Below are positions 17,836-26,999 of a stretch of DNA of 64,000 bases, in pieces; the first letter of the stretch is position 1; each line of letters begins with the position of its first letter. The stretch covers positions 31,986 to 95,985 of the forward strand of contig NZ_JGYN01000020.1 of NCBI RefSeq assembly GCF_000741165.1, given 5' to 3'. The notes beneath the pieces are model-generated. The model saw only the letters and a list, made by a program, of their open reading frames with translations. It did not search any database and was not told where the DNA came from. This DNA comes from Bifidobacterium biavatii DSM 23969 (GTDB taxonomy: Bacteria; Actinomycetota; Actinomycetes; Actinomycetales; Bifidobacteriaceae). Made by a program: the position numbers and the translations under genes.

Positions 17836-18891
17836 TTAGAATAGCTTGCTGACATCATCCTTGGGCACCAAGCCCAAATGAGACCATGCCTTTTCGGTGG
17901 CGACGCGACCCTTGGGCGTGCGGATCAGGAATCCTTCGCGCACCAAATACGGCTCACAGACGGTCTCGACAGTTTCGGATTCCTCACCCACCATCGCCGA
18001 AAGCGTGTTCAAACCTACCGGTCCCCCGTTGAACTGGCTGACGATGGCGTTGAGCACGGCGATATCCAGCCGGTCCAATCCTTCCGCGTCGATCTGGTAG
18101 AGCGACAGCGCCTCCTTGACGTCGGCGGGGCCGACCACATCCAGATCGTGGACAATGGCCCAGTCGCGCACCCGTCGCAGCAGACGATTGGCGATGCGCG
18201 GCGTTCCCCGGGATCGCACGGCCATCTCATGTGCCGACTCCTCCCCCAGATTCACACCAAGCACCACGGCGGAACGTTCAATAAGCTTCTCCAGCTCCTC
18301 ATGCGGGTAGAAATCCAGATGCGCGGTGAAGCCGAACCGGGCGCGCAGCGGCGAAGGCAGCATGCCCTCGCGCGTAGTGGCGCCGATGACGGTGAAGCGC
18401 GGCAGAGTGAGCGGGATCGACGTGGCTCCCGGTCCCTTGCCGACCATCACGTCGACACGAAAATCCTCCATCGCGATGTAGAGCAGCTCTTCGGCAGCCC
18501 TCGGCAGACGATGAATCTCGTCAATGAAAAGCACCTCACCGGAATCCAAGGAGCTCAGGATCGACGCGAGATCGCCGGCGTGCTGGATGGCCGGGCCGGA
18601 AGTCACGCGGATCGGCACATTCAGCTCATTGGCAACAATCATCGCCAACGTGGTCTTGCCAAGTCCGGGAGGACCGGCGAGCAGAATGTGATCCGGCGGC
18701 ACGTCACGCTTGCGCGCCGCGTCAAGGAACAGCTGCAGTTGCGCCTTGAGCAGCGGCTGGCCGATGAAGCCCTCCAACGCGTGCGGGCGCAGTTCCTCGT
18801 CGCTAACCGGCTCGTTGCCGATCGGGGCGGCGGACACCATGCGCAGAGATTCCTCCTTTGCGCCGGTGTTGGTTTGGGCATCGTATTCCAT
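17836..18891 (-). CDS. ruvB: Holliday junction branch-migration helicase RuvB
   Basis: A 351-residue AAA+ motor that drives branch migration with RuvA. Walker A GPPGLGKT at 73-80, Walker B LFIDEIHR, sensor [10 protein letters not shown] and a C-terminal winged helix ([11 protein letters not shown]). ATG 18891 follows AAGGTGA and is seven bases after the ruvA stop; an in-frame TTG at 18915 is less likely. It shares the LexA-controlled ruvA promoter. Confidence 0.97.
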   Translation of the reverse strand: MEYDAQTNTGAKEESLRMVSAAPIGNEPVSDEELRPHALEGFIGQPLLKAQLQLFLDAARKRDVPPDHILLAGPPGLGKTTLAMIVANELNVPIRVTSGPAIQHAGDLASILSSLDSGEVLFIDEIHRLPRAAEELLYIAMEDFRVDVMVGKGPGATSIPLTLPRFTVIGATTREGMLPSPLRARFGFTAHLDFYPHEELEKLIERSAVVLGVNLGEESAHEMAVRSRGTPRIANRLLRRVRDWAIVHDLDVVGPADVKEALSLYQIDAEGLDRLDIAVLNAIVSQFNGGPVGLNTLSAMVGEESETVETVCEPYLVREGFLIRTPKGRVATEKAWSHLGLVPKDDVSKLF

Positions 18892-18898
18892 ATGGCGG

Positions 18899-19522
18899 TC
18901 ACCTTCCACGGTCAAGGGAGGTCAGGGCAAGCTTGAGCACGCGGGGCACGTCGTCTTCGGATAGCGGCATGTCCACGCCGTTATCCCGGCAGGCGTTCTC
19001 GACCGCCGTCTGCGCGTCGTTCTGACGCCATCCGAGCGACATCAGCCCCTCCACCACCTGCAGCATATTGGCGTCAGAGCGGGACGCACGCGACGACGTG
19101 CCGGAACCGGACTCGATCGCGTCGAGATCGATGGAGCCCTTGAGTTCAAGAATGATCTTTTGGGCGCCTTTTTTGCCTAATCCCGGAGCCTTGGCCAGCG
19201 CCGTGGCGTCGCCGTCGGCAACCGCCCGAGCCAGTCGATCCGGCGGCAGCGTGGACAACAGCGACAACGCGACTTTCGGCCCGATGCCGCTGACTTTCTG
19301 CAGCTGCAGGAACATGCGCTTGGATGCCGGCGAGAGAAAACCGAACAGCGTGATGGCATCCTGGGAAACGTTCAGCGACGTGTAGACGCGCGTCTCCTGC
19401 CCCGCATGCAACGAGGCAAGATCCGCGGACGGCATGCGCGTCTCGTAGCCAACCCCAGACACTTCGATCAGGGCGTGGTCGGCGTTCACCTCCGCGACGC
19501 GTCCGTTGAGCATTCCGATCAT
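18899..19522 (-). CDS. ruvA: Holliday junction DNA-binding protein RuvA
   Basis: A 207-residue protein that forms the tetramer gripping the four-way junction. N-terminal OB domain (MIGMLNGRV), two helix-hairpin-helix motifs ([11 protein letters not shown] and [11 protein letters not shown]) and a C-terminal RuvB-contact domain ([11 protein letters not shown]). An actinobacterial LexA box lies 24 bases upstream of ATG 19522, with a TATAGT -10 (19542-19547) overlapping it, so the ruvAB pair is probably SOS-induced. Confidence 0.97.
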   Translation of the reverse strand: MIGMLNGRVAEVNADHALIEVSGVGYETRMPSADLASLHAGQETRVYTSLNVSQDAITLFGFLSPASKRMFLQLQKVSGIGPKVALSLLSTLPPDRLARAVADGDATALAKAPGLGKKGAQKIILELKGSIDLDAIESGSGTSSRASRSDANMLQVVEGLMSLGWRQNDAQTAVENACRDNGVDMPLSEDDVPRVLKLALTSLDRGR

Positions 19523-19545
19523 GGCAATCCCCTATCGTTCACTAT

Positions 19546-19561
19546 AGAACATCTGTTCGAT
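19546..19561 (-). promoter_or_regulatory. LexA (SOS) box before ruvA
   Basis: On the minus strand the site reads TCGAACAGATGTTCTA. It matches the Gram-positive/actinobacterial LexA operator (CGAAC-n4-GTTC core, one outer mismatch). It overlaps the likely -10 of ruvA. Confidence 0.85.
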
Positions 19562-19591
19562 AGTCTATATGGGGGACTCGACCGGCAGTCG

Positions 19592-20179
19592 TCACATGCC
19601 ACGGTCCGCGTTGCGGCGCGTGCGTTTGGCCGATTGCTGCGCGGCCTGAGCCCACTGCCGCTGAGCGGGGGTCAGGTGCTGCTCCCGCTCTCCGCCCTGC
19701 AATGCGCCGGCGGGACGCAGCGCATGGCAGATAGCGATAGCCAATGCGTCGGCGGCGTCGGCGGGTGTTGGCGGTTCGTTGAGCCCGAGGATGCGGGCAA
19801 CCATGCGCTCCATTTGCGGTTTGAGCGCATGTCCGTTGCCGGTGATCGCCAGCTTTGATTCGGTCGGCGTATGCAGGGCCACAGGAATGCCACGCTGGGC
19901 GGCGGCGAGCATGGCCATGCCGGCCGCCTGCGCGGTGCCGAGCACCGTGTTGCGGTTCTCCTGCGCAAACACGCGTTCGATGGACACTGTGTCGGGGGCG
20001 AATCGGTCAAGCTTGGCCGCAAGCCCGTTGTAGATCGCCAGCAGTCGCAGATCCTGCGACGTGTCGGGAGACGAGCGGACGACATCGACGTGAACAAAAG
20101 AAAGCCGGCGGTGTGCGCCGGCTTCGATCACGCCGACCCCGCAGCGTGTAAGCCCGGGGTCAACGCCAAGAATGATCAC
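19592..20179 (-). CDS. ruvC: Holliday junction resolvase RuvC
   Basis: A 195-residue endonuclease that cuts Holliday junctions. Catalytic acidic residues are visible: D7 in [12 protein letters not shown], a Glu in VSIERVF, and the C-terminal DAADALAIA pair. GTG 20179 is a likely start, with GAGGAG about 11 bases upstream inside the end of yebC, 7 bases away. There is no LexA box before it; it appears co-transcribed with yebC rather than with ruvAB. The C-terminus has an extra Gln/Arg-rich tail of about 30 residues. Confidence 0.95.
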   Translation of the reverse strand: MIILGVDPGLTRCGVGVIEAGAHRRLSFVHVDVVRSSPDTSQDLRLLAIYNGLAAKLDRFAPDTVSIERVFAQENRNTVLGTAQAAGMAMLAAAQRGIPVALHTPTESKLAITGNGHALKPQMERMVARILGLNEPPTPADAADALAIAICHALRPAGALQGGEREQHLTPAQRQWAQAAQQSAKRTRRNADRGM

Positions 20180-20186
20180 GTGAGGA

Positions 20187-20942
20187 TTACTCCTCGTCGA
20201 GCTGGGCCATGACCTCGTCGGAGGCGGTCCAGTTGGAGTAGATGTTCTGCACGTCGTCCAGGTCGTCGAGGTTGTCGATGAGCTTGGACACCTTGCGGGC
20301 GTCCTCGAGGCTCAGCTCGACCTCGTTCTTCGGGCGCATCACCATATCGGCGGAATCGTAATCGAATCCGGCGTCCTGCAGGCTCTTGCGGACGGTATGC
20401 AGGTCGGACGGATCGGTGACCACGGTGAACACGTCGCCGTCGTCGATCACGTCCTCGGCACCGGCGTCGCCGGCCTTCTCGAACAGGTCGTCGAAGTCGA
20501 CGCCCTCGCTCGGGACCTCAATCTGGCCCTTGCGCTCGAAGTTGAAGGACACGGAGCCGGAGGTGGCCAGCGAGCCGTTGCCCTTGGTCAGGGTGGAACG
20601 CACTTCGGCGGCCGCACGGTTGCGGTTGTCGGTCAGGCACTCGATGATGAGGCCGACGCCAGCGGGGGCGTAGCCCTCGTAAACGATGTCCTCGTAGTTG
20701 GCGCCGCCGGCTTCCTCACCGGAGCCGCGCTTGACGGCGCGCTTAATGTTGTCGGCCGGCATGGAGGCCTTCTTGGCCTTGTAGATGGCGTCGTACAGGG
20801 ACGGGTTGCCGTCCGGATCGCCACCGCCCATACGGGCCGCGATCTCGATGTTCTTGATGAGCTTGGCGAACAGCTTGCCGCGCTTGGCGTCGATGGCGGC
20901 CTTCTTGTGCTTGGTGGTCGCCCACTTGGAATGACCTGACAT
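20187..20942 (-). CDS. yebC: YebC/PmpR-family protein
   Basis: A 251-residue member of the YebC family, described either as DNA-binding regulators or as translation factors acting at difficult Pro-rich stretches. N-terminal signature [15 protein letters not shown] and central [12 protein letters not shown] are both present, and length is normal. ATG 20942 has TAGGAG five bases upstream. ruvC follows after 7 bases, the common gene order. Confidence 0.95.
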   Translation of the reverse strand: MSGHSKWATTKHKKAAIDAKRGKLFAKLIKNIEIAARMGGGDPDGNPSLYDAIYKAKKASMPADNIKRAVKRGSGEEAGGANYEDIVYEGYAPAGVGLIIECLTDNRNRAAAEVRSTLTKGNGSLATSGSVSFNFERKGQIEVPSEGVDFDDLFEKAGDAGAEDVIDDGDVFTVVTDPSDLHTVRKSLQDAGFDYDSADMVMRPKNEVELSLEDARKVSKLIDNLDDLDDVQNIYSNWTASDEVMAQLDEE

Positions 20943-21039
20943 AATGCTCCTAGCAGATCTACGAATAAAACTGGCAAACGTGATAAGTTTAGAGCGCTTT
21001 GCAGACAACTGCCAGCGGCGTCGGCAAAGCGCCGGACAC

Positions 21040-21083
21040 AGGTGTTCCGTGGAACGCACTCACGCGCGCTCCACGGAACACCT
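21040..21083. terminator. hairpin after thrS
   Basis: AGGTGTTCCGTGGA (21040-21053) and TCCACGGAACACCT (21070-21083) are perfect complements. It starts 15 bases past the thrS stop. No U-run follows, so it is a probable but atypical terminator. Confidence 0.55.
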
Positions 21084-21098
21084 CGGCAATGGTTTAAA

Positions 21099-23144
21099 TC
21101 AGTCCTCGGCCGGAGCGGACACGGCGGCCTTGAAGTCGTCCACGGAGTTGACCTGGACACGCTTCTTGATCACATCGAGGATCTGCTCGCGCGCCTGGTC
21201 GACCGGCACACCGTTGAGCTGGCTGCCGTCGCGGAAGCGGAAGCTGACCGCGTTGTTCTTCATGTCCTCTTCGCCGACGATGAGAATGAACGGCGTCTTG
21301 GACTTGGAGGCGTTGCGGATCTTCTTGCCGAAGCGATCGTCGGAGTAGTCGATCTCGCAGCGGACCATCTCGTCCTCGAGGCTCTTGACGAAGCCGGCCA
21401 GATGCGGTGCGAACTCGTCGGCGACCGGGATGCCGAGCACCTGCACCGGGGCGAGCCACACCGGGAACGCGCCCGCGTAGTGCTCGAGCAGCACGGCGAA
21501 GAAGCGTTCGATGGAGCCGAACAGCGCGCGGTGGATCATCACCGGGCGCTGGTGCGTGCCGTCGGCCGCAATGTACTCGAGCTGGAAGCGCTCGGGCAGG
21601 TTGAAATCGAGCTGAATGGTCGAGACCTGCCAGGTGCGGCCGATCGCGTCGCGGGCCTGCACGGAGATCTTCGGGCCGTAGAACGCGGCGCCGCCCGGAT
21701 CGGCCACGAGGTTGAGGCCAGAGTCCTTGGCGACCTCGGCGAGCGTGTTGGTCGCCTCCTCCCAGATCTCGTCGCTGCCGACGTACTTGTTCGGATCCTT
21801 GGTAGACAGCTCGAGGTAGAAGTCGTCCAGACCGAAGTCGCGCAGCACCTTGAGCACGAAGGTGAGCAGGTTGGTCAGCTCGCCCTTCATCTGCTCGCGC
21901 GTGCAGTAGATGTGGGAGTCGTCCTGCGTGAGGCCGCGCACGCGGGTCAAGCCATGGACCTCGCCGGACTTCTCGTAGCGGTAGACAGTGCCAAACTCGA
22001 ACAGGCGCAGCGGCAGCTCCTTGTAGGAGCGCTGGCGGGACTTGAAGATGAGGTTGTGCATCGGGCAATTCATCGGCTTGAGGTAGTAGTCGAAGCCCTG
22101 CTTGGTGATGTTGCCGTCCGCGTCACGTTCCTCGTCCAGGCGCATGGCCGGGTACATGGAGTCCTTGTACCAGTGCAGGTGGCCAGAGGTCTCGTACAGG
22201 CCGCCCTTGGTGATGTGCGGGGTCTGCACGAAGCTGTAGTGGTACTTGCGGTGCATTTCGCGGGAGTAGTCCTCCATCGCGTTGATGACCGCAGCGCCCT
22301 TCGGATGGAACACGGCGAGGCCCGGTCCGATCTCCTCCGGGAAGGAGAACAGGTCCATTTCAGCGCCGAGCTTGCGGTGGTCGCGCTTGGCGGCCTCCTC
22401 GAGGCGGGTCTGATAGGCCTTGAGGTCTTCCTTGGTAGCCCACGCGGTGCCGTAGATGCGCTGCATGGTCGGGTTCTTCTCGCTACCGCGCCAGTAGGCC
22501 GCGGCGGAGCGCTCGATCTTGAACGCCTTGATGAAGTGCGTGTTCGGCAGGTGCGGCCCGCGGCACAGGTCCTTCCACACGACGTTGCCGTCGCGGTCGA
22601 CGTTGTCGTAGAAGCTGAGCTCCTTGCCGGAGATCTCGGTGGCGGTGGACGGGTCGAGGTGCGCTTCCTTGTCCTGGATCAGCTCGATCTTGAACGGCTG
22701 GTCGGCTTCTTCCTTGAGCGCCTCCTCCTCGGTGACGACGCGGCGGCGGAAGGACTGCGCGGACTTGATGATCCGCTGCATGTGCTTCTCGATGTTCTTC
22801 AGATCGTCCGGCGTGAACGGCTGGTCGACCTGGAAGTCGTAGTAGAAGCCGTCCTTGATGATCGGGCCGACGCCGAGTTTGGCGTTCGGGAACAGTTCCT
22901 GCACGGCCTGGGCCATGACGTGCGTCGCCGAATGACGCATGATGCCGAGACCGTCCTCGCTGTCGAGCGCGACGGATTCGACCTCGTCGCCGTCGGAGAG
23001 CGGCGTGTACAGATCACGCAGTTCGCCGTTGAGACGGACCGCGATGATGTTCTTGTCGTCCGCGAACAGTTCGGTGCCGGTGGTAGTAGCTTCCACCTCC
23101 TTCGCTTCGCCGTTGACTGTAATGGAGATGGTAGCTTGCGCCAT
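21099..23144 (-). CDS. thrS: threonyl-tRNA synthetase
   Basis: A 681-residue class II synthetase that charges tRNA-Thr. An N-terminal TGS domain (to about residue 65) is followed by the SAD editing domain ([11 protein letters not shown] and the later CRGPHLPNT Cys/His), the catalytic core ([23 protein letters not shown]) and the anticodon-binding domain. AAAGGAC precedes ATG 23144. The short leader between it and the tRNA cluster terminator shows no convincing T-box. Confidence 0.98.
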   Translation of the reverse strand: MAQATISITVNGEAKEVEATTTGTELFADDKNIIAVRLNGELRDLYTPLSDGDEVESVALDSEDGLGIMRHSATHVMAQAVQELFPNAKLGVGPIIKDGFYYDFQVDQPFTPDDLKNIEKHMQRIIKSAQSFRRRVVTEEEALKEEADQPFKIELIQDKEAHLDPSTATEISGKELSFYDNVDRDGNVVWKDLCRGPHLPNTHFIKAFKIERSAAAYWRGSEKNPTMQRIYGTAWATKEDLKAYQTRLEEAAKRDHRKLGAEMDLFSFPEEIGPGLAVFHPKGAAVINAMEDYSREMHRKYHYSFVQTPHITKGGLYETSGHLHWYKDSMYPAMRLDEERDADGNITKQGFDYYLKPMNCPMHNLIFKSRQRSYKELPLRLFEFGTVYRYEKSGEVHGLTRVRGLTQDDSHIYCTREQMKGELTNLLTFVLKVLRDFGLDDFYLELSTKDPNKYVGSDEIWEEATNTLAEVAKDSGLNLVADPGGAAFYGPKISVQARDAIGRTWQVSTIQLDFNLPERFQLEYIAADGTHQRPVMIHRALFGSIERFFAVLLEHYAGAFPVWLAPVQVLGIPVADEFAPHLAGFVKSLEDEMVRCEIDYSDDRFGKKIRNASKSKTPFILIVGEEDMKNNAVSFRFRDGSQLNGVPVDQAREQILDVIKKRVQVNSVDDFKAAVSAPAED

Positions 23145-23270
23145 GATTTGTCCTTTGCTATCGGGGCCCGCGTTACCAATGGGCAGGCCTGGACTGGTTA
23201 ATCAACATGGGACACGATAGGATCGAGCGCCGACATTGGCCGTGAACGCTCTCACGACGTGTCGGAAACA

Positions 23271-23297
23271 CAAAAGGCTCCCGAATGGGAGCCTTTC
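23271..23297 (-). terminator. terminator of the tRNA cluster
   Basis: AAAGGCTCCC (23273-23282) and GGGAGCCTTT (23287-23296) form a 10-bp stem with a four-base loop. On the minus strand it ends in TTTT, right after the last tRNA-Gly and before thrS. Confidence 0.8.
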
Positions 23298-23303
23298 AAC
23301 CGG

Positions 23304-23376
23304 AGCGGACAACGGGACTCGGACCCGCGGTCTCAACCTTGGCAAGGTTGCGCTTTACCAACTAAGCTATGTCCGC
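23304..23376 (-). tRNA. tRNA-Gly (GCC), copy with C55
   Basis: 73 nt; acceptor GCGGACA/TGTCCGC, anticodon loop TTGCCAA (GCC). It differs from the copy at 23816-23888 by one base: the T-loop reads TCCGAGT, not TTCGAGT, so the near-universal T55 is replaced by C. Confidence 0.93.
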
Positions 23377-23407
23377 GAAGGATTCCGCCGTGAGAAGCGG
23401 ATTCCAG

Positions 23408-23480
23408 TGGAGCTAAGGGGATTCGAACCCCTGACCCTCTCCATGCCATGGAGATGCGCTACCAGCTGCGCTATAGCCCC
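23408..23480 (-). tRNA. tRNA-Ala (GGC)
   Basis: 73 nt; acceptor GGGGCTA/TAGCTCC contains the G3-U70 pair that marks alanine tRNAs; anticodon loop ATGGCAT (GGC). Confidence 0.96.
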
Positions 23481-23498
23481 GAAACACTGGCGTGTTCG

Positions 23499-23571
23499 TG
23501 GGTGATGTAGGAATCGAACCTACGACCCCTTCCGTGTGAAGGAAGTGCGCTAGCCGCTGCGCCAATCACCC
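23499..23571 (-). tRNA. tRNA-Val (CAC)
   Basis: 73 nt; acceptor GGGTGAT/ATCACCC, anticodon stem CTTCC/GGAAG, loop TTCACAC (CAC). Confidence 0.96.
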
Positions 23572-23603
23572 GAACCTATGAAATTATGAATGCCAAGCAC
23601 TCG

Positions 23604-23675
23604 TGGGCGATACAAGATTCGAACTTGTGACCCCTTCCGTGTCAGGGAAGTGCGCTACCTCTGCGCCAACCGCCC
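23604..23675 (-). tRNA. tRNA-Val (GAC)
   Basis: 72 nt; acceptor GGGCGGT/ATCGCCC with one weak pair, anticodon stem CTTCC/GGAAG, loop CTGACAC (GAC). Confidence 0.95.
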
Positions 23676-23715
23676 GGGTCTTACGCAACCGACCGGATCA
23701 CTCCGGCCGACTGAG

Positions 23716-23786
23716 AGGTGGGTACGAGAGTCGAACTCGTCTATACGGCTTTGCAGGCCGCTGCCTAACCGCTTGGCTAACCCACC
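23716..23786 (-). tRNA. tRNA-Cys (GCA)
   Basis: 71 nt; acceptor GGTGGGT/ACCCACC, discriminator T, anticodon loop CTGCAAA (GCA). Confidence 0.95.
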
Positions 23787-23815
23787 GCAAAGGTCGTCAA
23801 CTCATCGGACCTTAG

Positions 23816-23888
23816 AGCGGACAACGGGACTCGAACCCGCGGTCTCAACCTTGGCAAGGTTGCGCTTTACCAACTAAGCTATGTCCGC
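23816..23888 (-). tRNA. tRNA-Gly (GCC), standard copy
   Basis: 73 nt; same as the copy at 23304-23376 except that it has the usual T-loop TTCGAGT. It is the first gene of the six-tRNA cluster. Confidence 0.96.
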
Positions 23889-23930
23889 GATGCTTCCCAG
23901 CGGCTTGCCGCCGCTTGAGCACGAGTGATT

Positions 23931-23959
23931 ACTATACACGGATTCGAAGCTCGCGCAAA
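23931..23959 (-). promoter_or_regulatory. promoter of the tRNA cluster
   Basis: On the minus strand: -35 TTTGCG (23954-23959), 17-base spacer, -10 TATAGT (23931-23936). It lies about 42 bases before the first tRNA-Gly. Confidence 0.55.
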
Positions 23960-24060
23960 CCTCGGCGTGTCGCACTGGTTCGACACCGTGCGCCACACCC
24001 CTCAATACGCCTCCGGCATAAGGAATTCCAAGGGGTTTCGAACCGGTTACATTAGAAGGC

Positions 24061-24891
24061 ATGAAGGAAGAAGCTACGCCGAACGGCATGGTGATGATCG
24101 CCGCGTTCGAGGGATGGAACGATGCCTGCCAGGCCGCGACGAACGTCATCCGCCACCTGACCGCCGTCTACGAATCGCACGAGATCCGCCGCATCGGCTG
24201 CGACGGGTTCTACGACTATCAGCAGACGCGCCCGATCGTCTGCCACGCAACGGGCCGTCGGCGCATCGTCTGGCCACAGACCGCCTTCTACGACATCGAG
24301 ATCGCCCCCGGACGTCACGTGATCGCGCAGCTTGCGCCCGAACCAAACTATCGCTGGCGTGAATACTGCGCCGAATCGCTGCGTATCGCCGACGAACTGG
24401 ACGTGACGCATGTCGTCACGCTCGGTTCGATGTTCGCTGACTGCCCGCACACGCGACCGCTGCCAATAGACGTGAACTGCGAAAGCGCCGACGTCGATCC
24501 GGACCAGCGGTACAGCGGTCCGGTCGGTATCCCCACTATTCTTGACGACATCGCCGCGAAGGACGGATTCAACACGACGACGATGTGGGTGTCGATTCCC
24601 CAGTACTTGGGCGACGGCGACTGCGCGCAGGCCACGCTGGAACTGCTTGACCGCTGCTCCGATTTGCTGGGTGTCCGTCTCGACGTCGGAGATCTTCCGC
24701 ACAAGGCCGAGGAGTGGAAGGCTGACGCCGAGATGCTGGTACGATGCAACGACGCGCTCGGCGACTACGTCCGCCATCTTGAAGCCAAATACGACAGGCA
24801 CGACAAAGCCCGCCGAGAGGCATCCCTCGGCGGGCCACAATGCGAACAGCTGGTGCGAGAGGCTGAGGCATTTCTCAAAAACCTCGACTGA
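24061..24891 (+). CDS. PAC2 family protein
   Basis: A 276-residue protein of the PAC2 (proteasome assembly chaperone 2) family, common in actinobacteria and of unclear function; bifidobacteria may use it apart from any proteasome. Family features: AFEGWNDAC near the N-terminus, VTLGSMFAD in the middle, and a PTILDDI segment. No strong ribosome site was seen before ATG 24061. The 3' end (24808-24835) contains a strong hairpin that may end the convergent uppP transcript. Confidence 0.85.
   Translation: MKEEATPNGMVMIAAFEGWNDACQAATNVIRHLTAVYESHEIRRIGCDGFYDYQQTRPIVCHATGRRRIVWPQTAFYDIEIAPGRHVIAQLAPEPNYRWREYCAESLRIADELDVTHVVTLGSMFADCPHTRPLPIDVNCESADVDPDQRYSGPVGIPTILDDIAAKDGFNTTTMWVSIPQYLGDGDCAQATLELLDRCSDLLGVRLDVGDLPHKAEEWKADAEMLVRCNDALGDYVRHLEAKYDRHDKARREASLGGPQCEQLVREAEAFLKNLD
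24805..24835 (-). terminator. possible uppP terminator inside the PAC2 gene
   Basis: GCCCGCCGAG (24808-24817) and CTCGGCGGGC (24826-24835) are perfect complements. On the minus strand the stem is followed by TTT only. It lies about 105 bases after the uppP stop. Confidence 0.45.
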
Positions 24892-24939
24892 CACTCCCAG
24901 CTGGCTTGTATTTGGTGCGGTTCAATCCGTCCATACCGG

Positions 24940-25854
24940 TCAAGCCGTGACGGCAAGCGCGGCCGCAGCGGCGGTCGTCGCCTCGAGCGGTTGCAGCACG
25001 CCGGTGATGAGCAGCAGGGCCACGATGACGGCGAGCGCGATGCGGTAGATCGCGAACGCCTTGTAGGAGAACGTGGAGACGAATTTCAGGAAGCCGATGA
25101 TCACGATGTATCCGACGACGAAGGAGACGATGGTCGCGGCGATCGTCGGACCCCAGCCGGGGAACGGCGTGCCGGCGAGGTCGCCGGCGGCGTAGTCCTT
25201 GACGGCGGAGACGGCTTCGAGCAGGCCGGCGCCGAACACGGCGGGAATAGCCATCAGGAAGGCGACGCGCACGGCGGCTTCGCGAGTGTAGCCCATGGCG
25301 CGGCCGAAGGTGATGGTGCCGCCGGAACGGGAGACGCCCGGGATGAGCGCGAGCATCTGGCCGATGCCGAAGATGAGCGCCTCCTTGGCGTTCATGTCTT
25401 CGATGCGCTTGATCTGGCGGGCACGGTCGTCGACGATCCACAGCAGCACGCCAAAGATGAAGAGCACGGCGACGGTGATCCACAGGTTGCGCAGCGTCGA
25501 TTCGATGGCGTGCTTGAATGCGAGGCCGGCGATGACGATCGGCAGCGTGCCGAGGATGATGTACCAGCCGAGCAGCGCGTCCTTGTCGCCTTGGCCCATG
25601 CGGTGCTTCCAGTCCTTGCCGTTGTGGCCGAACAGGCAGCCGAACCAGTGGCTCAGGATGCGGATAATGTCGTGGCGGAAGTACAGCAGCACGGCCAGTT
25701 CGGTGCCGATCTGGATGATGGCGGTGAATGCGGCGCCCGGGTCGGAGCCGATCATCAGGTCGCCGATGATGCGGATGTGCGCGCTGGACGATACGGGCAG
25801 GTATTCGGTCAATGCCTGTACGAGGCCCAGTATGATCGCCTGAAAGAAATTCAT
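24940..25854 (-). CDS. uppP: undecaprenyl-diphosphate phosphatase (BacA/UppP)
   Basis: A 304-residue membrane enzyme that removes a phosphate from undecaprenyl pyrophosphate, recycling the peptidoglycan lipid carrier; extra copies give bacitracin resistance. About eight membrane helices. Both motifs are present: ALTEYLPVSSSAH near residue 15 and PGVSRSGGT. I chose ATG 25854 for the conserved MNFFQAIILG start, with GAGGGGATC before it. It is convergent with the PAC2 gene. Confidence 0.96.
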   Translation of the reverse strand: MNFFQAIILGLVQALTEYLPVSSSAHIRIIGDLMIGSDPGAAFTAIIQIGTELAVLLYFRHDIIRILSHWFGCLFGHNGKDWKHRMGQGDKDALLGWYIILGTLPIVIAGLAFKHAIESTLRNLWITVAVLFIFGVLLWIVDDRARQIKRIEDMNAKEALIFGIGQMLALIPGVSRSGGTITFGRAMGYTREAAVRVAFLMAIPAVFGAGLLEAVSAVKDYAAGDLAGTPFPGWGPTIAATIVSFVVGYIVIIGFLKFVSTFSYKAFAIYRIALAVIVALLLITGVLQPLEATTAAAAALAVTA

Positions 25855-26006
25855 GATCCCCTCTTGATTCCGGTCATGTTTTCGTTTGCATCGACCAACG
25901 TTACTCACGGGTCTCTAAGAATGGGCACAGCCGGCGCATTGTCGCGTCAAATGCCCACAATCGGGATGGTATTGTCGGCGCTCCGCGAGGAGGGATTGGA
26001 GGAAGT

Positions 26007-26798
26007 ATGGCAACGTATCGCAAGTCGCGCATGTGGGCTCCGGAGGGGTTCTTCGAATGCGAGGGCCGTGGCCTCGAATGGCTTGGCGAGGCGCATGCGT
26101 TGGGCGGCCCGCGCGTGGTGGACGTGTATGGCTGGGGCAAGGATTATTTGGACATCGAACGGGTGAACGCGTGTTCGCCGACCCCGAAGGCGGCGCACGA
26201 GTTCGGAGCCGCGCTGGCGCACATGCATGATGCGGGTGCCCCGCATTTCGGCTCGGCTCCCGCCGGCTATGAGGGCACGTGCTATTTCGGCCCGCTGCAG
26301 GATCCTGTGCCGATGGCGACCGGCGCGTGGGATGACGCGGCGACGTATTACGCGGAAGGCCGTCTGCTGCCGATGGTCGAGCTAGGCATTGCCCGCGGTG
26401 AGCTGACAAAGGCCGATCTGGAGCTGACGCAGCACGTGATCGACGCTCTGCCCGATCTGCTGGGGCGTGCCGCGTCTGATAAGCCGGCCCGCGTACATGG
26501 CGATCTGTGGAGCGGCAATGTGATGTGGAGCGCAGATTCCGGCCAGTGCGAGGCGGTGCTGATCGACCCGGCGGCGCACGGGGGCCACCGCGAGGAGGAT
26601 CTGGCGATGCTGCACCTGTTCGGCATGAGCTATCTGACCGAGATTCTGGACGGATACCAGTCGGTGCATCCGCTCAAGGCCGGCTGGCAGGAGCGCACAA
26701 CGCTGTGGCAGCTCTACCCGATTGCCGGGCACTGCGTGTTCTTCGGCGGCGGCTATGTGAGCGAATACCGCGCCATGTGCCGTTCGCTGCTCAAATAA
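26007..26798 (+). CDS. fructosamine kinase / phosphotransferase-like protein
   Basis: A 263-residue protein kinase-like fold enzyme of the fructosamine-3-kinase family, which phosphorylates sugar adducts on protein amines so that they fall off. Catalytic loop HGDLWSGN and the metal-binding IDPAAHGGHREEDLAM are intact. The N-terminal nucleotide-binding lobe is short. The start at 26007 has GGAGGAAGT upstream. It may act in protein deglycation; the true substrate is not known. It stands alone on the plus strand, followed by a terminator region. Confidence 0.85.
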   Translation: MATYRKSRMWAPEGFFECEGRGLEWLGEAHALGGPRVVDVYGWGKDYLDIERVNACSPTPKAAHEFGAALAHMHDAGAPHFGSAPAGYEGTCYFGPLQDPVPMATGAWDDAATYYAEGRLLPMVELGIARGELTKADLELTQHVIDALPDLLGRAASDKPARVHGDLWSGNVMWSADSGQCEAVLIDPAAHGGHREEDLAMLHLFGMSYLTEILDGYQSVHPLKAGWQERTTLWQLYPIAGHCVFFGGGYVSEYRAMCRSLLK

Positions 26799-26943
26799 TC
26801 GTTGGGACCTGAAAACCGGTCAAAAACGACGAGACGGTCGCTTTCTCGCGTTTCACGATGACGGTTTGCCCCGCACCATGGGCACATTTTGAGCCCGCAT
26901 TGCCGCGATTCCCATAATTTTGAGCGATATCCGAAGATAATAG

Positions 26944-26989
26944 AAAAGCCGCTCAGCCTTACTCCCGTAAGGCAAAGCGGCTATTTTTT
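26944..26989. terminator. two-way terminator between the kinase-like gene and dnaJ
   Basis: AGCCGCT ... AGCGGCT (26947-26953 / 26976-26982) encloses GCCTTAC-tccc-GTAAGGC. TTTTTT follows on the plus strand, and TTTTC follows on the minus strand after the dnaJ stop. Confidence 0.85.
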
Positions 26990-26999
26990 CAGTAATTGA

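Noticed and set aside
18892..18915. Upstream TTG start for ruvB
   Set aside because: It lies inside the end of ruvA, and ATG 18891 has a ribosome site.
21042..23201. A 719-codon plus-strand frame across thrS
   Set aside because: Shadow of thrS with no domain of its own.
23145..23270. A T-box-like stretch (TGGTAACGCGG) before thrS on the minus strand
   Set aside because: One base off the conserved motif, leader of only about 125 bases, and no specifier stem with a Thr codon could be made out.
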